NCBI RefSeq assembly: GCF_000826545.1
Contig: NZ_CDME01000002.1
Coordinates: 1,807,187-1,871,186, forward strand
Direction: 5' to 3'
Length of the DNA: 64,000 bases
DNA from: Kibdelosporangium sp. MJ126-NF4
Lineage (GTDB): Bacteria > Actinomycetota > Actinomycetes > Mycobacteriales > Pseudonocardiaceae
Shown here: piece after piece, positions 62,197 to 64,000 of the stretch
Position numbering within the stretch: position 1 is the first letter of the stretch
Layout: every line of letters begins with the position of its first letter
The notes under the pieces: model-generated
Told to the model about the DNA's origin: nothing
Databases searched by the model: none
Seen by the model: the letters and a program-made list of their open reading frames with translations, nothing else
Translations under genes and position numbers: made by a program

Positions 62197-63457
62197 ACCG
62201 CCGGACACGACCGCGGCAACCCCGCCGGAGGAACTCGTACCGCTGCGCCGCAACACCAATTTCCAGGCACTGTGGACCAGTGAGGCGTTCGCCGCCGTCG
62301 CCAAGGAAACCGCGGAGTTCGCCTACCCGCTGCTCATCCTGGCCACCACCGGCTCGGCGTTCTGGGCCGGTCTGATCGCGTCGGTGCAGCTGGCCGTCGC
62401 CGGGCTGGTGTCGCTGCCCGCGGGCAAACTGGCCGACCGGTTCGACCGCAAGAAGCTGCTGATCACGTGCAACCTGATCAGGGTCGTCCTGCTCGGCACC
62501 CTCGGTGTGCTGATCTTCTCCGGCTTCGTGAACATCCCGCTGATCCTGGGCATCGCGGTCACCTCGGCGATCTGCCTGAGCATCTCGCAGCCCGCCGGGC
62601 TCGCGGCGATCAAGGCACTCGTGCCACCGGCACAGCTGCCGACGGCGATCTCGCAGAACCAGATCCGGTTCTTCGGCGCCACACTGGTCGGCCCACCCGC
62701 CGCCGGTGCGCTGTTCGGCATCAGCCGGGCGTTCCCCTACCTCGGCGCCGCGGTGTCGTTCCTGGTCTCGACGCTGTTGCTGCTGTTCATCAAGAAGCCG
62801 ATGCAGGCCGCCGAGACGCTCGCCGACGACGGCAAGCGGCACGCCATCGACGGATTCCGGTTCATCCGCCGCCAGCCGATCCTGTTCTGGTCGCTGTTCT
62901 GGATCATGGGGTCGAACCTGGTGTTCAACCACACCGGTGTGTTCATCGCGCTCGCGGCCACCGCGACCGACGAGGGCACCGAGTCGGCCATGATCGGTGT
63001 CGCGGTCGGGTTCGCCGGTGTCGGCGGGCTGGTCGGCTCGTTCTTCGCCTCCTACGCGCTCAAGAAGCTCAGTCCCACCGTGATCATGATGCTCGCCGCG
63101 TGGATCGGCCCGGTCGCCGCCACACTGATGGCACTCTTCCCGAACGTCGTGGTGATGGGCGTCATCACCGGCATCGTGTTCCTGCGCGGACCGGTGGTCA
63201 GCGCGCTGTTCCTGGCCTACGTCGCCGTGCTCGCGCCGGACAAGCTGCACGGCCGCGTGCTCGGGGCGGTGTTCTTCCTGTCCATGATCGTGCAACCGAT
63301 CGGCATCTTCTCCATCGGCGCGATCTTCGACATCGGCGGCGCGGTCGCCACGTTCACGTTCGTCGGCGCCATCGCGCTTCCGGTGGCGCTGACCATGTTC
63401 ACCCCCACCATGCGCAGACTGCCCCGCCCGGAAAGCCTCAAGGAGACCACGCTGTGA
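62186..63457 (+). CDS. MFS exporter of the cluster
   Basis: 423 residues with about eleven to twelve helices, MFS motif GKLADRFDRKKLL, and a DHA3-like pattern (EnaTse/siderophore-exporter group). The ATG at 62186 follows AGGAGA and overlaps the PKS end by 11 bp, so it is co-translated. Most likely it exports the cluster product and gives self-resistance. Confidence 0.88.
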   Translation: MVTKPPDTTAATPPEELVPLRRNTNFQALWTSEAFAAVAKETAEFAYPLLILATTGSAFWAGLIASVQLAVAGLVSLPAGKLADRFDRKKLLITCNLIRVVLLGTLGVLIFSGFVNIPLILGIAVTSAICLSISQPAGLAAIKALVPPAQLPTAISQNQIRFFGATLVGPPAAGALFGISRAFPYLGAAVSFLVSTLLLLFIKKPMQAAETLADDGKRHAIDGFRFIRRQPILFWSLFWIMGSNLVFNHTGVFIALAATATDEGTESAMIGVAVGFAGVGGLVGSFFASYALKKLSPTVIMMLAAWIGPVAATLMALFPNVVVMGVITGIVFLRGPVVSALFLAYVAVLAPDKLHGRVLGAVFFLSMIVQPIGIFSIGAIFDIGGAVATFTFVGAIALPVALTMFTPTMRRLPRPESLKETTL

Positions 63458-64000
63458 CAGCACTGGAAGAGTCCCGTGGGACGGACGAGAAACCGTTGCC
63501 GCCCGAGTTCTTCAACTCGCCAGGCAAGGACCCGCACGGCTGGAACGCCGCGCTGCGGGCGGGCTGCCCGGTGCACAAGATCGACCACCCGCCGGGCGCC
63601 GAGGCCTACGTCGTCGCCGACTACGCCACCGCGCTGAAGGCGTTCACCGACCCGAGGCTGTCCAAGCGGGTCGAGGCGGCGCCGCAGTGGTTCCAGGAGC
63701 AGCTGCGGGACGCCAGCCCGGTGCTGATCAAGAACATGATCACCGCCGACCCGCCGGACCACACCCGGCTGCGCAAGCTGGTCACCAAGGCGTTCACGCC
63801 ACGCCGGATGGAGCTGCTGCGGCCGAGGATCCAGCAGATCACCGACGACCTGATCGACGAGTTCCCCGAGTCCGGCACGGTCGACCTGATGAAGTTCGCC
63901 TACGCACTGCCGATGCGGGTGATCAGCGAGTTCCTCCGGGTGCCTGACCACGACCGGCCGCAGGTGCAGGCGGACGTGGTGATGCTCAGCGAGGCGCCGT
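63454..64000 (+). CDS. Cytochrome P450, N-terminal part (cut by window end)
   Basis: GTG at 63454 overlaps the MFS stop as GTGA and has AAGGAG eight bases upstream. The 182 residues inside the window are a P450 N-terminus: GCPVHKIDHPPGAEAYVVADY, ADPPDHTRLRKLVTKAF (C-helix), RRMELLRPRIQQITDDLID. The I-helix, ExxR and heme loop lie beyond the edge. It resembles CYP107-like enzymes and is probably a late tailoring oxygenase of the cluster. Confidence 0.85.
   Translation, partial: MTALEESRGTDEKPLPPEFFNSPGKDPHGWNAALRAGCPVHKIDHPPGAEAYVVADYATALKAFTDPRLSKRVEAAPQWFQEQLRDASPVLIKNMITADPPDHTRLRKLVTKAFTPRRMELLRPRIQQITDDLIDEFPESGTVDLMKFAYALPMRVISEFLRVPDHDRPQVQADVVMLSEAP

Noticed and set aside
1..64000. 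CRISPR arrays, tRNA/rRNA genes, intact insertion sequences, replication origin
   Set aside because: No regularly spaced repeats, tRNA-like cloverleafs, transposase genes or terminal repeats were found; the only recombinase trace is the degenerate domain fused to the sigma factor.

Overview
The window is high-GC actinobacterial DNA. Most gene starts follow GGAG-like ribosome binding sites, GTG and TTG starts are common, and genes are often coupled by 4-base ATGA or GTGA overlaps. LuxR-type two-component pairs, an ECF sigma factor, an AfsR-like TPR remnant, five cytochrome P450 genes and a hybrid NRPS-PKS cluster suggest a filamentous antibiotic producer. A member of the Pseudonocardiaceae is my best guess from gene style; no rRNA or marker gene fixes the genus.

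Layout. 1-5.6 kb: a histidine-phosphatase-fold protein, a 5'-truncated TPR regulator, an ECF42-type sigma factor whose reading frame runs on into a degenerate tyrosine-recombinase domain, its DGPF partner gene, and a divergent DUF998 membrane protein. 5.6-12.3 kb: sulfotransferase-fold protein, P450, ABC exporter, secreted subtilase, HTH regulator, DsbA-like protein. 12.3-16.4 kb: a caspase-fold protease with a C-terminal DivIVA-like pair broken by a one-base frameshift, and a secreted multidomain GH87 glucanase. 16.5-21.4 kb: a six-gene operon of envelope proteins ending in a two-component system. 21.5-32.2 kb: short UvrA-like ATPase, WYL regulator, F420-type oxidoreductase, a tandem pair of DHFR-like reductases with a TetR regulator, two secreted or anchored wall proteins, a hydrolase, and two CNNM/CorC-type transporters behind a possibly structured leader. 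32.3-36.3 kb: a multicopper oxidase pair facing a second two-component system across a 24-bp perfect palindrome. 36.3-42.9 kb: a TetR regulon (two MFS exporters, FAD monooxygenase, P450) with a shared 13-bp motif at two sites. 42.9-50.1 kb: an FHA protein, a 1463-residue kinase/NTPase/WD40 protein, a shrunken SRPBCC-epimerase and an aldo/keto reductase.

50.15 kb to the end is a biosynthetic cluster. A type II thioesterase and an aminoacyl-carrier-type P450 are divergent from a tightly coupled operon: free condensation domain, free PCP, PCP-C-A-PCP NRPS, an odd P450 lacking ExxR, a KS-AT-ACP-TE polyketide synthase, an MFS exporter and a further P450 cut by the window edge. One adenylation domain (code read as DALWIGGTFK, valine-like) serves three PCPs, so at least one carrier is probably loaded in trans. 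In-frame TTA codons in the free PCP and the NRPS suggest bldA-type control. The strongest leads are the sigma-recombinase fusion next to a likely deletion scar, the frameshifted caspase-DivIVA gene, the noncanonical P450 inside the NRPS-PKS line, and several strong palindromic operators.
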